A DNA stretch of 64,000 nucleotides, taken from NCBI RefSeq assembly GCF_018687635.1, contig NZ_CP061300.1:992001-1056000 (forward strand). Reading direction: 5' to 3'. This document shows positions 1 through 10,895 of this stretch, piece after piece. The notes beneath the pieces were generated by a model. The model saw only the letters and a program-made list of their open reading frames with translations. It was not told the DNA's origin and made no database searches. Numbering within the stretch: the stretch's first letter is position 1; each line of letters begins with the position of its first letter. The translations under genes and the position numbers were made by a program. This DNA comes from Polynucleobacter sp. MWH-Braz-FAM2G. GTDB lineage: Bacteria; Pseudomonadota; Gammaproteobacteria; Burkholderiales; Burkholderiaceae.

Positions 1-1385
<1,385 letters not shown>

Positions 1386-1403
1386 GAAACCGGGTGTCGG
1401 TCT

Positions 1404-1502
1404 GATGTAACTCCCCACGCCAGCATTACCTGGATCGGGTTTTAGGGTCTTTCTCAGCGCCTTCAATGAAAACAATTAATTGAAGGGCACCCCTGTTTCA
1501 TC
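1404..1502 (-). promoter_or_regulatory. TPP riboswitch (THI element) upstream of thiC
   Basis: On the reverse strand the conserved THI-box blocks appear in order: GGGGTGCCC, then GCTGAGA, then ACCC, then GATCCAGGTAATGCTGGCG and TGGGGA. GATGAAAC (1495-1502) can pair with GTTACATC (1404-1411), with one mismatch, to form the closing P1 stem. The aptamer sits between the transcription start region and thiC, the usual target. Binding of thiamine pyrophosphate would shut off thiC expression. Confidence 0.93.
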
Positions 1503-1580
1503 CTTAGATAGAATTTAACCACGAATTAAGTAATTCCTACATGACGTCAGTCAATTAGGCCAAAGGGCTTGTTATAAAGC

Positions 1581-2414
1581 CTACTTATTGCGTCGCAATA
1601 TAAAGTCAGCCGTTACAAATGCAGCATCCGAGGTGAATTCATCGGCCAAAATTCTGGCAGCGGCTTCAGGAAGAGAAATTTCAATAAATCCACTCACTTC
1701 GCCGTCATGATTGGTAGGCACAAAGTTGTCAGCTAATTCCAAATCATAGATAAAAAGTTGCTCATCATGAAAACCCCGACCAGCGATTGGGCGACGCATA
1801 TGAATGCGTCCAACGGGCTCAATTTGATCGGCAATCTGTTCGGGTACTCCAGCTTCTTCCCAAAGCTCTCGACGTGCGCAAACCCATGGCGTTTCATCGG
1901 CTGAAATACCACCAGCTGCAAGGTTGTCTAACTTACCTGGATCAGTGGGTTTAGTCTCGCTACGTCTACCCAACCAAATCATATTGTTTTTGGTATAGCC
2001 ATTAATATGCGTGGCCATACTACGAAAACCAAATGTTCGAAATGCTGCGCGCTCTAGACGAAAGTATTTGTGCCCATTTTGATCTACCCAAGCGAAATCT
2101 TCATTACGCCAACCAGGAATAAATCCACCCATTCGCATTCGTTCAGCCAATTGATAAAGGCTTGAAGATAATTCTCTAGGCTTGCCAGATTGAATCGTAA
2201 GTCTGTCATTGCCAATTGCGATTAGAGGTATAGATTGCTTTTGAAGCGACTCATGAAGGTAGTGAGTAAATTCTGGATTCAGATAACCAATCGGTTGTTC
2301 TTGGGCAATCCCGCGCGATAAGTAAATTGGCATAAAGTCTGCAGGAGCAGAGCGCGCAGAATTCTGCAGCATTTCCTCTAGGGCGGCAATCGTGCTGGTA
2401 GAGAGGCTAGTCAT
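1581..2414 (-). CDS. Nudix hydrolase with DUF4743 N-terminal domain
   Basis: A 277-residue protein with an exact Nudix box (Gx5Ex7REUxEExGU) near residues 168-190: it begins GGISADE and ends RELWEEAGV. The N-terminal ~130 residues resemble the DUF4743 region found with Nudix domains in fungal thiamine pyrophosphokinases and in plant NUDT20/24-type enzymes, which hydrolyse damaged forms of thiamine diphosphate. The gene follows the TPP-controlled thiC on the same strand side by side, which fits a thiamine salvage or clean-up role. The exact substrate is not shown by the sequence; it could act on another diphosphate. Starts at ATG 2414. No clear Shine-Dalgarno is visible. Confidence 0.88.
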   Translation of the reverse strand: MTSLSTSTIAALEEMLQNSARSAPADFMPIYLSRGIAQEQPIGYLNPEFTHYLHESLQKQSIPLIAIGNDRLTIQSGKPRELSSSLYQLAERMRMGGFIPGWRNEDFAWVDQNGHKYFRLERAAFRTFGFRSMATHINGYTKNNMIWLGRRSETKPTDPGKLDNLAAGGISADETPWVCARRELWEEAGVPEQIADQIEPVGRIHMRRPIAGRGFHDEQLFIYDLELADNFVPTNHDGEVSGFIEISLPEAAARILADEFTSDAAFVTADFILRRNK

Positions 2415-2473
2415 GAACCCAAGTGTAAGGGAACTCTAGAGGAATTGCTCTCAATGTTTATTTTGCATAACAC

Positions 2474-2490
2474 AATGTTGGAACAACATT
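2474..2490. repeat. Perfect 7-bp dyad upstream of the Nudix gene
   Basis: AATGTTG and CAACATT face each other across three bases, about 60 bp before the Nudix start codon. The spacing and size fit a repressor site. No regulator is encoded nearby that would obviously use it. The surrounding 2415-2636 region is AT-rich and has no gene. Confidence 0.35.
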
Positions 2491-2601
2491 CAGATAATTA
2501 TTTTATGCAAGTGCACAATAATTTAAAAAATATTCTGCTTAGAATTTAAGCAGACTAGCTCACTCTATACAAATCCGTGACTTACGAAAACTTTTTTGGA
2601 T

Positions 2602-2624
2602 TTATCCACAATATCTGTGGATAA
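2602..2624. promoter_or_regulatory. Two inverted perfect DnaA boxes
   Basis: TTATCCACA (2602-2610) and TGTGGATAA (2616-2624) are both exact matches to the high-affinity DnaA box and are separated by five bases. They lie 12 bp beyond the 3' end of tRNA-Arg. A third, 8-of-9 match TTATTCACC is at 2771-2779. As a hairpin it lacks a following T-run on either strand, so a terminator is less likely. Confidence 0.5.
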
Positions 2625-2636
2625 GTATGAGAATTT

Positions 2637-2711
2637 TGGTCCCGCCGACAGGAATCGAACCTGTATCCCACGCTTAGGAGGCATGTGCACTATCCATTGT
2701 GCTACGGCGAG
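2637..2711 (-). tRNA. tRNA-Arg, anticodon CCT
   Basis: The reverse strand folds as a 75-nt tRNA: the acceptor CTCGCCG pairs with CGGCGGG (one G-U pair), followed by discriminator A and an encoded CCA. The T arm is ACAGG-TTCGATT-CCTGT. The anticodon loop CTCCTAA gives CCT, reading the AGG codon. It is a lone tRNA gene between the DnaA-box dyad and a small membrane protein gene. Confidence 0.95.
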
Positions 2712-2774
2712 AATGAATGAAGAATCAAAGTGTGTTAAACGAATTTTAAGCAAAAAAGAATCAGACTTTTTTAT

Positions 2775-2918
2775 TCACCATCCACAAAGAGCCCATACTT
2801 GATTGCTTATCGCTACCATCATGTCAGGTGCGTAGTAAGCTGAAAAAATAATTAGCAAAGTAAATAAAACAAAACCATAGAAAATGATTTTCCAAAAAAT
2901 CTTTTTATTACTAAGCAT
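2775..2918 (-). CDS. Small hydrophobic membrane protein, translationally coupled to the MFS gene
   Basis: A 47-residue protein starting MLSNKKIFWKI with one long hydrophobic helix (about residues 11-30) after a lysine-rich start, then a short tail ending in WALCGW. A positive N-terminus followed by one membrane span suggests an inner-membrane protein with its N-terminus inside. Its ATG overlaps the stop of the upstream MFS gene by eight bases (ATGCTTAG), a classic coupling arrangement. I chose this start because the longer reading of the frame runs back through the MFS coding sequence. No family is recognised; it may be an accessory subunit of the transporter, but that is inference. Confidence 0.55.
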   Translation of the reverse strand: MLSNKKIFWKIIFYGFVLFTLLIIFSAYYAPDMMVAISNQVWALCGW

Positions 2919-4143
2919 TAACTGTTCTCTGTAGCGCACGTTCTTTGACGGGTAGATTAACCAAGAAAGCAAATACACCCAATCCAATCGCAATTTTCCA
3001 AACGATTGAATATGAACCTGTTAAGTCAAATAAATAGCCCCCTAAGAATGCACCACAAAAGCTTCCTAGTTGGTGAGAGAAAAATACCAAACCAGAGAGC
3101 ATCGTCAGATATTTAACGCCAAAGATTTGAGCCACGATGCCATTCGTCAAGGGAATGGTGGATAGCCACAAAAAGCCCATAATCGCAGCAAAAATATAGG
3201 TACTCATTGGGGTGGGTGGCAGCAGTAAAAAAGCGGTAATGGCTATAGAGCGACCCAAATAGATTGCTGAAAGTAAATATCGTTTCGGAAAACGTTGTCC
3301 CAGAATGCCTGAACTATAGGTGCCAAAGATGTTAAAGAGACCGATAAGGGCTAGCGCAGTTGTGGCAACTGCCGGCGCACCAACAGCGGGATAGCTCGTT
3401 GAGAGGTCTTTGAGATACGGTGCTAAATGCACCGCGATAAACACTACCTGAAAACCGCACACAAAATAACCCAGTGTTAGAAAGCGAAAGCTCGGATTGC
3501 TAATCGCTTCTTTTAAAGCCTGCTTGATAGTTTGATCGCCATGGTTGTGGGAGTGTGCAAAATTTTTCTCACGCAACATGAAAGCAGTTGGAATCATTAA
3601 GCTAGCCATGAGTGCCAACATGAGAAGTGCATCTTGAGCGCCAAATGCACTCAGCAATCCTTGCTCTGCTGGAATCATCAAAAACTGACCAAAAGATCCA
3701 GCAGCAGCGGCAATGCCCATTGCCCAAACCCGTTTATCAGCAGGAACGTTGCGACCCAAGATGCCATACACCACGCTGTAAGTGGTAGCGGTTTGCGCAA
3801 GACCAATCAGTAATCCGCCAGCTAAGGTGAAGTTCATGATGTCAGTGGAGACAGCCATGCCTGCTAATCCCAATGCGTATAACACCCCACCAGCAACCAT
3901 AATTTTGAAAGCGCCATAACGATCGGCTAATGCGCCCGTAATTGGTTGCACTGCGCCCCAGATTAAATTTTGGAGGGCGATTGTTAGTGCAAAAGTTTCT
4001 CGACCCCAGCCATTCGCAGAGGTAATTGGTAGATTAAAAAGCCCAAAGCCATGTCGTATACCCATAGACATGGTGACCATGAAACCCCCAAATATGAGAA
4101 CTTGCTTCATAGTGAGGCTTGCTTTTGCTGTGATGTGACTCAT
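2911..4143 (-). CDS. Major facilitator superfamily transporter
   Basis: A 410-residue polytopic protein with about 12 hydrophobic segments. The loop between helices 2 and 3 carries the MFS signature GALADRYGAFK (residues near 68-80). The N-terminal MSMGIRHGFGLFNLPI resembles the oxalate/formate-antiporter and monocarboxylate-type branch, so a small organic acid is a reasonable guess for the substrate. It lies five bases after a CaiB-type CoA-transferase gene on the same strand, so the two are probably co-transcribed: import of a carboxylate followed by CoA activation would make sense. The substrate cannot be read from the sequence. Confidence 0.85.
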   Translation of the reverse strand: MSHITAKASLTMKQVLIFGGFMVTMSMGIRHGFGLFNLPITSANGWGRETFALTIALQNLIWGAVQPITGALADRYGAFKIMVAGGVLYALGLAGMAVSTDIMNFTLAGGLLIGLAQTATTYSVVYGILGRNVPADKRVWAMGIAAAAGSFGQFLMIPAEQGLLSAFGAQDALLMLALMASLMIPTAFMLREKNFAHSHNHGDQTIKQALKEAISNPSFRFLTLGYFVCGFQVVFIAVHLAPYLKDLSTSYPAVGAPAVATTALALIGLFNIFGTYSSGILGQRFPKRYLLSAIYLGRSIAITAFLLLPPTPMSTYIFAAIMGFLWLSTIPLTNGIVAQIFGVKYLTMLSGLVFFSHQLGSFCGAFLGGYLFDLTGSYSIVWKIAIGLGVFAFLVNLPVKERALQRTVNA

Positions 4144-4148
4144 GGGGT

Positions 4149-5369
4149 TTAGATAATTCCCTTATTACGCAGTTGTTCAATAGCCTCATCGTCAAGCTTT
4201 AGTCGCTCATGCAAGATTTCTGTGGTATGTTGACCAAGGGTCGGTGGAGCCATTCTGACTTCAGTAGGAGTTTTTGACAAACGCATTGGGCTTGCTACTA
4301 GTTTCATCGTGCCAGTAGTGGGATGCGGAACATCAACCTGTACTTTGCGATGAATGACCTGTTCATTTTCAAAGACTTCTTTAAAGTTATTAATGGGGCC
4401 ACAAGGAACATTCGCTTGCTCAAGAAGTGCTATCCAATCTCCTTTGGTTTTTTTTCGAGTCATTTGCTCTAATAGGGGAATCAGTTGCTTGCGATGCTCT
4501 ACACGTAGCGGGTTGGAGGCAAATTGTGGATTGTCGGCAAGGTGCGCCTCACCGCCTGCTGTCACAAAATGGCGAAATTGACCGTCATTACCAGCGCCAA
4601 CAATCATCCAGCCATCTGAAGTAGGGAATGTTTGATAGGGAACAATGATCGGAGAGGCATTTCCCCATCGCTTTGGAATTTCTCCAGAGGTGAGATAGGC
4701 ACTAGACACGTTTGCCATTACAGCAACTTGAGTATCTAGTAGAGACATATCGATGTACTGACCTTCGCCCGTGTTGTCACGGTGAACTATTGCTGCCAAG
4801 ATCGCGGTGCTGGCGTACATGCCAGTAAAAATGTCTGCAATAGCAACACCAGCCTTTTGTGGACTTGAGCCTTCAAAGTCTTGGGCTTCGCCTGTAACAC
4901 TCATAAAGCCACCCATGCCTTGAATAATAAAATCATATCCAGGGCGATGGGCATAGGGTCCAGATTGACCAAAGCCGGTAATTGAGCAGTAGATTAGGTT
5001 TGGTTTGATCTGCTTAAGACTGTCGTAGTCCAGACCATATTTAGCGAGATCTCCTACTTTGTAGTTTTCGATGACGACATCGGACTCTGCAGTAAGTTGA
5101 CGGATCAGCTCCTGACCCTCTGGCTTGGAAATATCCACGGTAATTGAGCGTTTATTGCGGTTGATGCAAATAAAATAGGCAGATTCTTCGGTTTCATGAC
5201 CATTGGCATCTTTGGCAAAAGGAGGGCCCCAGTGGCGAGTGTCGTCTCCTGCACCTGGTCTTTCCACTTTGATGACATCTGCCCCCAAATCCGCTAGATT
5301 TTGAGCACACCATGGACCAGCCAAGACTCGGCTGAGGTCTAAAACGCGAATATGACTTAAAGCTCCCAT
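4149..5369 (-). CDS. CaiB/BaiF (class III) CoA-transferase
   Basis: A 406-residue class III CoA-transferase, which moves CoA between carboxylic acids. The N-terminus RVLDLSRVLAGPWCAQNLADLGADVIKVE is typical of the family, followed by NRNKRSITVD and the region around the catalytic aspartate (D near residue 175, in GVAIADIFTGMYA). Length is normal. It resembles the formyl-CoA/succinyl-CoA:glutarate type, but the substrate is not determined. It is first in a two- or three-gene unit with an MFS transporter and a small membrane protein, suggesting uptake and activation of one organic acid. It diverges from parE with a gap of about 80 bp. Confidence 0.88.
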   Translation of the reverse strand: MGALSHIRVLDLSRVLAGPWCAQNLADLGADVIKVERPGAGDDTRHWGPPFAKDANGHETEESAYFICINRNKRSITVDISKPEGQELIRQLTAESDVVIENYKVGDLAKYGLDYDSLKQIKPNLIYCSITGFGQSGPYAHRPGYDFIIQGMGGFMSVTGEAQDFEGSSPQKAGVAIADIFTGMYASTAILAAIVHRDNTGEGQYIDMSLLDTQVAVMANVSSAYLTSGEIPKRWGNASPIIVPYQTFPTSDGWMIVGAGNDGQFRHFVTAGGEAHLADNPQFASNPLRVEHRKQLIPLLEQMTRKKTKGDWIALLEQANVPCGPINNFKEVFENEQVIHRKVQVDVPHPTTGTMKLVASPMRLSKTPTEVRMAPPTLGQHTTEILHERLKLDDEAIEQLRNKGII

Positions 5370-5448
5370 CCCCTGATTTTGGCATGGATGGTGGGGGATT
5401 TCTTGAAAAATTCGGTCTGGACTTCAGACATGACTACAATTTGCGCGC

Positions 5449-7437
5449 ATGGCTACCCGTAAAACTTCCGAATACAGCGAATCGTCGATTCAGGTCCTCA
5501 AAGGACTAGAACCAGTCCGTCAGCGGCCTGGAATGTACACCCGTACCGATAATCCTCTCCATATCATTCAAGAGGTGCTAGATAACGCATCTGATGAGGC
5601 TCTAGGTGGATTTGGCAAGCAAATCATCGTTACGATGCATACCGACGGTAGCGTCAGTGTTGAGGACGATGGTCGAGGCATTCCGGTGGGTATGCATCCC
5701 ACAGAGAAGTTGCCAGTAGTTGAGATTGTTTTTACACAACTGCATGCTGGTGGTAAGTTTGAAAAAGGCACGGGTGGTGCTTATGCATTCTCTGGTGGTC
5801 TACATGGTGTTGGTGTTTCTGTTACCAACGCGCTATCTAAGAGATTAGAGGTGACCGTTTGGCGTGATGGCCAGATGTCTACCTTAACTTTTGCAGATGG
5901 CAAGGTGATTGAGAAGCTCAAATCAGTCCCATCCACAAAAGAAGATAAATCACACGGCACACGCGTGCGCGCTTGGCCCGATGGTAAATATTTTGATAGC
6001 TCAGTCATCCCCATGCCTGAGTTGATTCGCCTGTTGCGTTCCAAAGCAGTGTTATTGCCTGGCGTAAAAGTTACGCTGATCCAAGAGAAAACAGGCGATA
6101 CCCAGACCTGGCAATACGCTCAGGGATTGCGTGGCTATTTAAACGAAGCGATTGCACAAGCAGGCCATGGCGCAGAGGTTATTCCTCCTTTTGAGGGCGA
6201 GCAATATGCCACCGGTTCGGGAGATGATGATTCCTTTGCTGAGGGTGAGGGCGCTGCCTGGGTAGTTTGTTGGACTGAAGATGGTGCACCCGTACGCGAG
6301 AGCTATGTGAACTTGATTCCTACTCCTGCAGGCGGTACTCATGAAAGTGGTTTGCGTGAAGGTTTATTTAATGCTGTCAAAGGCTTTATTGAAATGCACG
6401 CATTGCAACCAAAGGGTGTTAAGTTGATGCCTGAAGATGTATTTGCGCGTGCTTCATTCATCCTTTCTGCCAAAGTATTAGATCCTCAATTCCAGGGGCA
6501 AATTAAAGAGCGACTCAATTCACGGGACGCAGTGCGTTTGGTTTCGGGGTATGTTAAATCGGCACTGGAGCTTTGGCTAAATCAACACGTTGACTACGGT
6601 CGTAAGTTGGCTGATTTAGTTATCAAGCAAGCCCAAGCGAGAACTCGTGCAGGTCAAAAGGTTGAGAAGAAAAAGTCCTCTGGCGTGGCAGTTCTTCCGG
6701 GCAAACTCACAGATTGTGAAAGTCAGGACACCACTATGAATGAAATCTTCCTGGTGGAGGGTGATTCTGCTGGTGGTTCAGCCAAAATGGGTCGCAATAA
6801 GGAGTATCAAGCTATCTTGCCATTACGCGGTAAGGTCTTAAATACATGGGAGGCGGAGCGTGATCGCCTGTTTGCCAATAATGAAGTTCATGACATCGCA
6901 GTTGCGATTGGCGTCGATCCTCATGGACCTAACGACAACCCCGATCTTTCTAATTTGCGTTATGGGAAGGTTTGCATTCTTTCTGATGCGGACGTTGATG
7001 GTGCGCACATTCAGGTCTTGCTTTTAACCTTGTTTTATAAACATTTCCCCAAACTAATTGAGTTAGGTCATGTGCATATTTCCAGGCCGCCACTCTTTAG
7101 AGTCGATGCGCCAGCGCGTGGCAAAAAGCCAGCGCAAAAAATATATGCGCTCGATGCTAATGAGTTGCAAGCCATTGAAGATAAATTGCGTAAAGATGGC
7201 GTTAAAGAGTCCGCATGGCAGATCTCCCGTTTTAAAGGTTTGGGAGAAATGAGCGCTGAGCAGTTATGGGACACCACTTTAAATCCAGATACTCGTCGTT
7301 TACTGCCCGTAACATTAGGTGCCTGGACAGAAGATGAGACATTTAAAACCATGGATATGTTGATGGGTAAATCAGAATCTGGAGCGCGTCGCGATTGGCT
7401 TGAAGAGCGCGGCAATGAAGTAGAGGCGGATATCTAA
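5449..7437 (+). CDS. parE: DNA topoisomerase IV subunit B (ParE)
   Basis: The ATPase subunit of topoisomerase IV, which unlinks daughter chromosomes. The 662 residues carry the GHKL ATPase motifs ([11 protein letters not shown] near 43-53, EDDGRGIP near 75, GGLHGVGVS near 118) and the TOPRIM motifs [14 protein letters not shown] (431-444) and DADVDGAHI (about 513). The short C-terminus and the absence of the long GyrB insertion support ParE over GyrB. It overlaps parC by one base (TAATG), so the two subunits are coupled. No Shine-Dalgarno precedes the ATG, and a TACAAT box ends only eight bases before it, so the message may be leaderless. Confidence 0.95.
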   Translation: MATRKTSEYSESSIQVLKGLEPVRQRPGMYTRTDNPLHIIQEVLDNASDEALGGFGKQIIVTMHTDGSVSVEDDGRGIPVGMHPTEKLPVVEIVFTQLHAGGKFEKGTGGAYAFSGGLHGVGVSVTNALSKRLEVTVWRDGQMSTLTFADGKVIEKLKSVPSTKEDKSHGTRVRAWPDGKYFDSSVIPMPELIRLLRSKAVLLPGVKVTLIQEKTGDTQTWQYAQGLRGYLNEAIAQAGHGAEVIPPFEGEQYATGSGDDDSFAEGEGAAWVVCWTEDGAPVRESYVNLIPTPAGGTHESGLREGLFNAVKGFIEMHALQPKGVKLMPEDVFARASFILSAKVLDPQFQGQIKERLNSRDAVRLVSGYVKSALELWLNQHVDYGRKLADLVIKQAQARTRAGQKVEKKKSSGVAVLPGKLTDCESQDTTMNEIFLVEGDSAGGSAKMGRNKEYQAILPLRGKVLNTWEAERDRLFANNEVHDIAVAIGVDPHGPNDNPDLSNLRYGKVCILSDADVDGAHIQVLLLTLFYKHFPKLIELGHVHISRPPLFRVDAPARGKKPAQKIYALDANELQAIEDKLRKDGVKESAWQISRFKGLGEMSAEQLWDTTLNPDTRRLLPVTLGAWTEDETFKTMDMLMGKSESGARRDWLEERGNEVEADI

Positions 7438-9878
7438 TGGCAACTAAAAAGACTCCAGGAAAAAATACTCCTGCTGATCAGGCGGATTTATTCTCTAACC
7501 CCATTGAAATCGATGTTGTCGAGGTTGACGAAGCTCCAGCCACATCATCAGGCGGTGGATCGGGCAATCATGATCCAAAGACAATTGATCTTAATGAAGA
7601 TGGTAAAGATAGCTTAACCTTAGCGGTATATGCGGAACGTGCTTATTTAGATTACGCCATTAGCGTAGTTAAAGGTCGCGCATTGCCAGAAGTTGCTGAT
7701 GGTCAAAAACCTGTACAACGTCGCATTTTGTTCTCCATGAACGAGATGGGTTTGCGCGCAGATGCGAAGCCTGTGAAAAGTGCTAGAGTAGTTGGAGATG
7801 TGCTTGGTAAGTTTCATCCGCATGGTGATCAATCTGCTTACGATGCTTTAGTGCGTTTAGCGCAAAGCTTCTCATTGCGTTATCCCTTAATTGATGGACA
7901 AGGAAACTTCGGTTCTCGCGATGGTGATGGTGCTGCTGCAATGCGCTATACCGAGGCGCGTTTAACGAAAATTGCAAGCCTGCTTTTAAGTGAGATCGAT
8001 GAGGGAACGGTTGATTTTGCGCCAAATTATGATGGCTCATTTCAAGAGCCTAAGCTTCTTCCGGCACGTTTACCATTTGTTCTGCTAAATGGCGCATCGG
8101 GTATTGCTGTAGGTATGGCAACAGAAATTCCTTCGCATAATTTGCGTGAAGTAGCCTCTGCAGCCGTTGCTTTGATGAAGTCTCCCAAGATTAGTACTTC
8201 TGAGTTATTGGAGATCATGCCTGGGCCAGATTACCCCGGTGGTGGACAAATTATTTCTTCTGCGGCGGAGATTGCTCAGATTTACGAAGCGGGGCGCGGC
8301 AGTATTAAGGTGCGCGCACGCTGGTCAGTGGAAGAATTGGCGCGTGGCCAATGGCAAGTAGTTGTAAATGAACTTCCCCCTGCCACATCTTCTCAGCGCG
8401 TTTTACAAGAGATTGAAGAAATTACCAATCCAAAGGTAAAGGTTGGTAAAAAGACATTAACTCCTGAGCAGAATAATCTGAAATCGACCATTCTGAATGT
8501 GCTTGATGGAGTTCGTGATGAATCGAGTAAGGATGCGGCGGTTCGTCTGGTATTTGAGCCCAAGAGCAAGAATATCGATATCAATGAGTTCGTGAACTTA
8601 TTGTTGGCCCATACTTCACTAGAATCCAATGCGCCAATGAACTTGGTGATGATTGGCAATGATGGTCGTCCGCGTCAAAAAGGCTTGAAAGAAATTCTTA
8701 CTGAGTGGATTGCCTTCAGGGTTGCTACTGTTACGCGCAGAACCCAGCATCGCTTAGGTAAAGTCAAAGACCGCATGCATATTTTGGAAGGGCGCTTAAC
8801 TGTTCTTCTAAATATTGATAAGGTCATCAAGATCATTCGCAATAGCGATGAGCCCAAAGCAGATTTGATTAAAGAGTTCAAGCTGAGCGATCGTCAGGCA
8901 GAAGATATCTTGGATATTCGTTTGCGTCAGTTGGCTCGCTTGGAAGGTATCAAAATTGAGCAAGAGCTGAAAGAGCTTAAAGCTGAGCGCGATGATTTGG
9001 AAGGTTTGTTGCAAAGCGATACCGTCTTGCGCAAGCGCATCATCAAAGAAATCGAATCCGACATGAGGGATTTTGGCGATGATCGCCGTACCCTGATTCA
9101 GGAAGATAAACGTGCAGTGGCCGAGACGAAAGTGATTGACGAGCCCGTAACAGTTATCGTTTCACAAAAAGGGTGGGTGCGGGTGCGTCAAGGTCATGAA
9201 CACGATGCAACTCAATTTAGCTTCAAGACTGGAGATGCCCTCTATGCCACTTTTGAAGTCAGAACTGTTGATGTGATCCAAGGTTTTGGCAGCGATGGTC
9301 GCGTTTATACCGTGCCAGTGAGTGAATTGCCTGGTGCGCGTGGTGATGGTTCGCCATTGACGAGTTTCGTCAATCTTGCCGCAGGCTCGCAAATGGTTGC
9401 CTACTATGCAGGTCAAGCAGATGATTTAGTGCTTCTTTCCACAAAAGCGGGCTATGGTTTCCTTGCCAATGTGGCTGATATGACTACGCGCAACAAGGCT
9501 GGTAAATCATTCCTAAGTATGGATGCCAAAGTGCCAGGGGATGCACCATTGGGTGCTTCTAAAGTTAAGGTAGGCATGAAGCAAGTTGCCTGCTTATCTG
9601 AAGCCTCAAAGCTATTAGTTTTCCCTCTAGATGAGTTGAAGCGTTTGCCAACTGGTGGCAAGGGCGTCATTCTGATGGGCTTAGACGATAAAGAGTATCT
9701 GGCTTCCGCAATAGCAGTTGGACCAGATGGAGCGACTTATTCAGGTGCTGGGCGCGCAGGCAAGCCAACCGAGTTGAGTTTGGATGCAAAAACATTGAAG
9801 TCATTCGCTGGAAACCGAGCTCGCAAAGGCCATTTTGTCGAGCCACGCCTTAAAGACGGCAAGTTAAAGGCAAATTAG
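7437..9878 (+). CDS. parC: DNA topoisomerase IV subunit A (ParC)
   Basis: The DNA-cleaving subunit of topoisomerase IV. It is 813 residues long. The catalytic tyrosine is in [10 protein letters not shown] (about residue 171), preceded by the winged-helix region [10 protein letters not shown] and the quinolone-pocket stretch [17 protein letters not shown], which here reads D-Q-S where many enzymes have D-S-S/T-A. A coiled-coil region follows ([21 protein letters not shown], about 500-520) and then beta-pinwheel repeats. An N-terminal extension of about 55 acidic and glycine-rich residues precedes the usual start of homology. It ends four bases before the convergent xdhC-like gene, with no terminator visible between them. 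Confidence 0.95.
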   Translation: MATKKTPGKNTPADQADLFSNPIEIDVVEVDEAPATSSGGGSGNHDPKTIDLNEDGKDSLTLAVYAERAYLDYAISVVKGRALPEVADGQKPVQRRILFSMNEMGLRADAKPVKSARVVGDVLGKFHPHGDQSAYDALVRLAQSFSLRYPLIDGQGNFGSRDGDGAAAMRYTEARLTKIASLLLSEIDEGTVDFAPNYDGSFQEPKLLPARLPFVLLNGASGIAVGMATEIPSHNLREVASAAVALMKSPKISTSELLEIMPGPDYPGGGQIISSAAEIAQIYEAGRGSIKVRARWSVEELARGQWQVVVNELPPATSSQRVLQEIEEITNPKVKVGKKTLTPEQNNLKSTILNVLDGVRDESSKDAAVRLVFEPKSKNIDINEFVNLLLAHTSLESNAPMNLVMIGNDGRPRQKGLKEILTEWIAFRVATVTRRTQHRLGKVKDRMHILEGRLTVLLNIDKVIKIIRNSDEPKADLIKEFKLSDRQAEDILDIRLRQLARLEGIKIEQELKELKAERDDLEGLLQSDTVLRKRIIKEIESDMRDFGDDRRTLIQEDKRAVAETKVIDEPVTVIVSQKGWVRVRQGHEHDATQFSFKTGDALYATFEVRTVDVIQGFGSDGRVYTVPVSELPGARGDGSPLTSFVNLAAGSQMVAYYAGQADDLVLLSTKAGYGFLANVADMTTRNKAGKSFLSMDAKVPGDAPLGASKVKVGMKQVACLSEASKLLVFPLDELKRLPTGGKGVILMGLDDKEYLASAIAVGPDGATYSGAGRAGKPTELSLDAKTLKSFAGNRARKGHFVEPRLKDGKLKAN

Positions 9879-9882
9879 AGCG

Positions 9883-10842
9883 TTAGGTTTTCTTCGGAAT
9901 GCTTACGCCGTATTTCACGGCAATCACTTCTGCCAGAATCGAAACAGCGATTTCTGGTGGGGTGAGGGCGCCGATATAAAGTCCAACTGGACCATGCAAT
10001 TTCTCAACTTGCTCTTGAGTAACATCAAACTCCAATAAACGTTCTTTGCGTTTTTGGGTATTTTTTCTACTGCCTAATGCGCCCACATAAAAGGCTGGTG
10101 ACTTGAGGGCTTCCATCAACGCCATGTCATCGAGTTTGGGATCATGTGTGAGTGCAACAACCGCTGTATGGGAATCGATACCGATTTCAAGCAAAACATC
10201 ATCCGGCATCCCTTTTATAAAAGTGATGTCCGCACGATCAAGTCCTTCAGCATATTCTTCACGAGGATCGATTACGATGACTTCAAAATCAGAAGCTAGG
10301 GCAAAATCTGCCGCGTACAGTGAAAGCTGACCAGCACCAATAATGACCATGCGCCAGCGAGGTCCATAGGTGGTTTGCATTTCTTTTTCGGTACAAACGA
10401 ACTCATCATTTCGATTGCCCGGGGCCAAAATAGAATGCCCGCTAGCTAAATTTACAGACCGACGGGTAATTTGATGCGAGGAGATATTCTCCAGAAGCTT
10501 CTCTAAGATGGTCAATTGTGGTTTTGGTTCAACCAATAGGCGCAGAGTGCCTCCACAAGGGAGCCCAAATCTTGCTGCCTCTTGTTGAGTTACGCCATAG
10601 ACCACCATTTCAGGTGTATCGCGGGTGAGGATCTCGGTTTGCACTCGGCGAATAAGGTCATCTTCAACACAACCGCCTGAGACCGACCCCGCAACTTGGC
10701 CATCCGCTCGTATCGCGAGCCAAGAGCCTACGGGGCGAGGTGCTGAACCCCAAGTTTGAACGACTGTAGCAATCGCCACTGCTTGACCCGATTGGAGCCA
10801 TTCAACGGCTGATTTGAGGACGCTTAAATCGGTACTATTCAT
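9883..10842 (-). CDS. XdhC/CoxI family protein (molybdenum hydroxylase maturation)
   Basis: XdhC-type proteins bind molybdenum cofactor and help sulfurate and insert it into xanthine-dehydrogenase-family enzymes. The 319 residues have the CoxI N-terminal domain (ATVVQTWGSAPRPVGSW near 24-40, SGGCVEDDL near 54-62) and the Rossmann-like XdhC C-terminal domain (MVIIGAGQLSLYAADFA near 160-176, VGALGSRKN near 250). It diverges from a MobA-like cytidylyltransferase gene, its common partner. No catalytic large, medium or small hydroxylase subunit is in the window, so the client enzyme must lie elsewhere or be lost. Confidence 0.9.
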   Translation of the reverse strand: MNSTDLSVLKSAVEWLQSGQAVAIATVVQTWGSAPRPVGSWLAIRADGQVAGSVSGGCVEDDLIRRVQTEILTRDTPEMVVYGVTQQEAARFGLPCGGTLRLLVEPKPQLTILEKLLENISSHQITRRSVNLASGHSILAPGNRNDEFVCTEKEMQTTYGPRWRMVIIGAGQLSLYAADFALASDFEVIVIDPREEYAEGLDRADITFIKGMPDDVLLEIGIDSHTAVVALTHDPKLDDMALMEALKSPAFYVGALGSRKNTQKRKERLLEFDVTQEQVEKLHGPVGLYIGALTPPEIAVSILAEVIAVKYGVSIPKKT

Positions 10843-10895
10843 GCTGTATCTTGATTTATGAATGATTTAGTTGATAACTATTTATTATCACTCTA

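Noticed and set aside
2602..2624. The DnaA-box dyad as a Rho-independent terminator of tRNA-Arg
   Set aside because: A good hairpin, but on the tRNA strand it is followed by AAATCCAAAAAA, not Ts.
2565..2802. Open frames over the tRNA-Arg gene on both strands
   Set aside because: They read through a well-folded tRNA and the DnaA-box dyad; coding is not credible.
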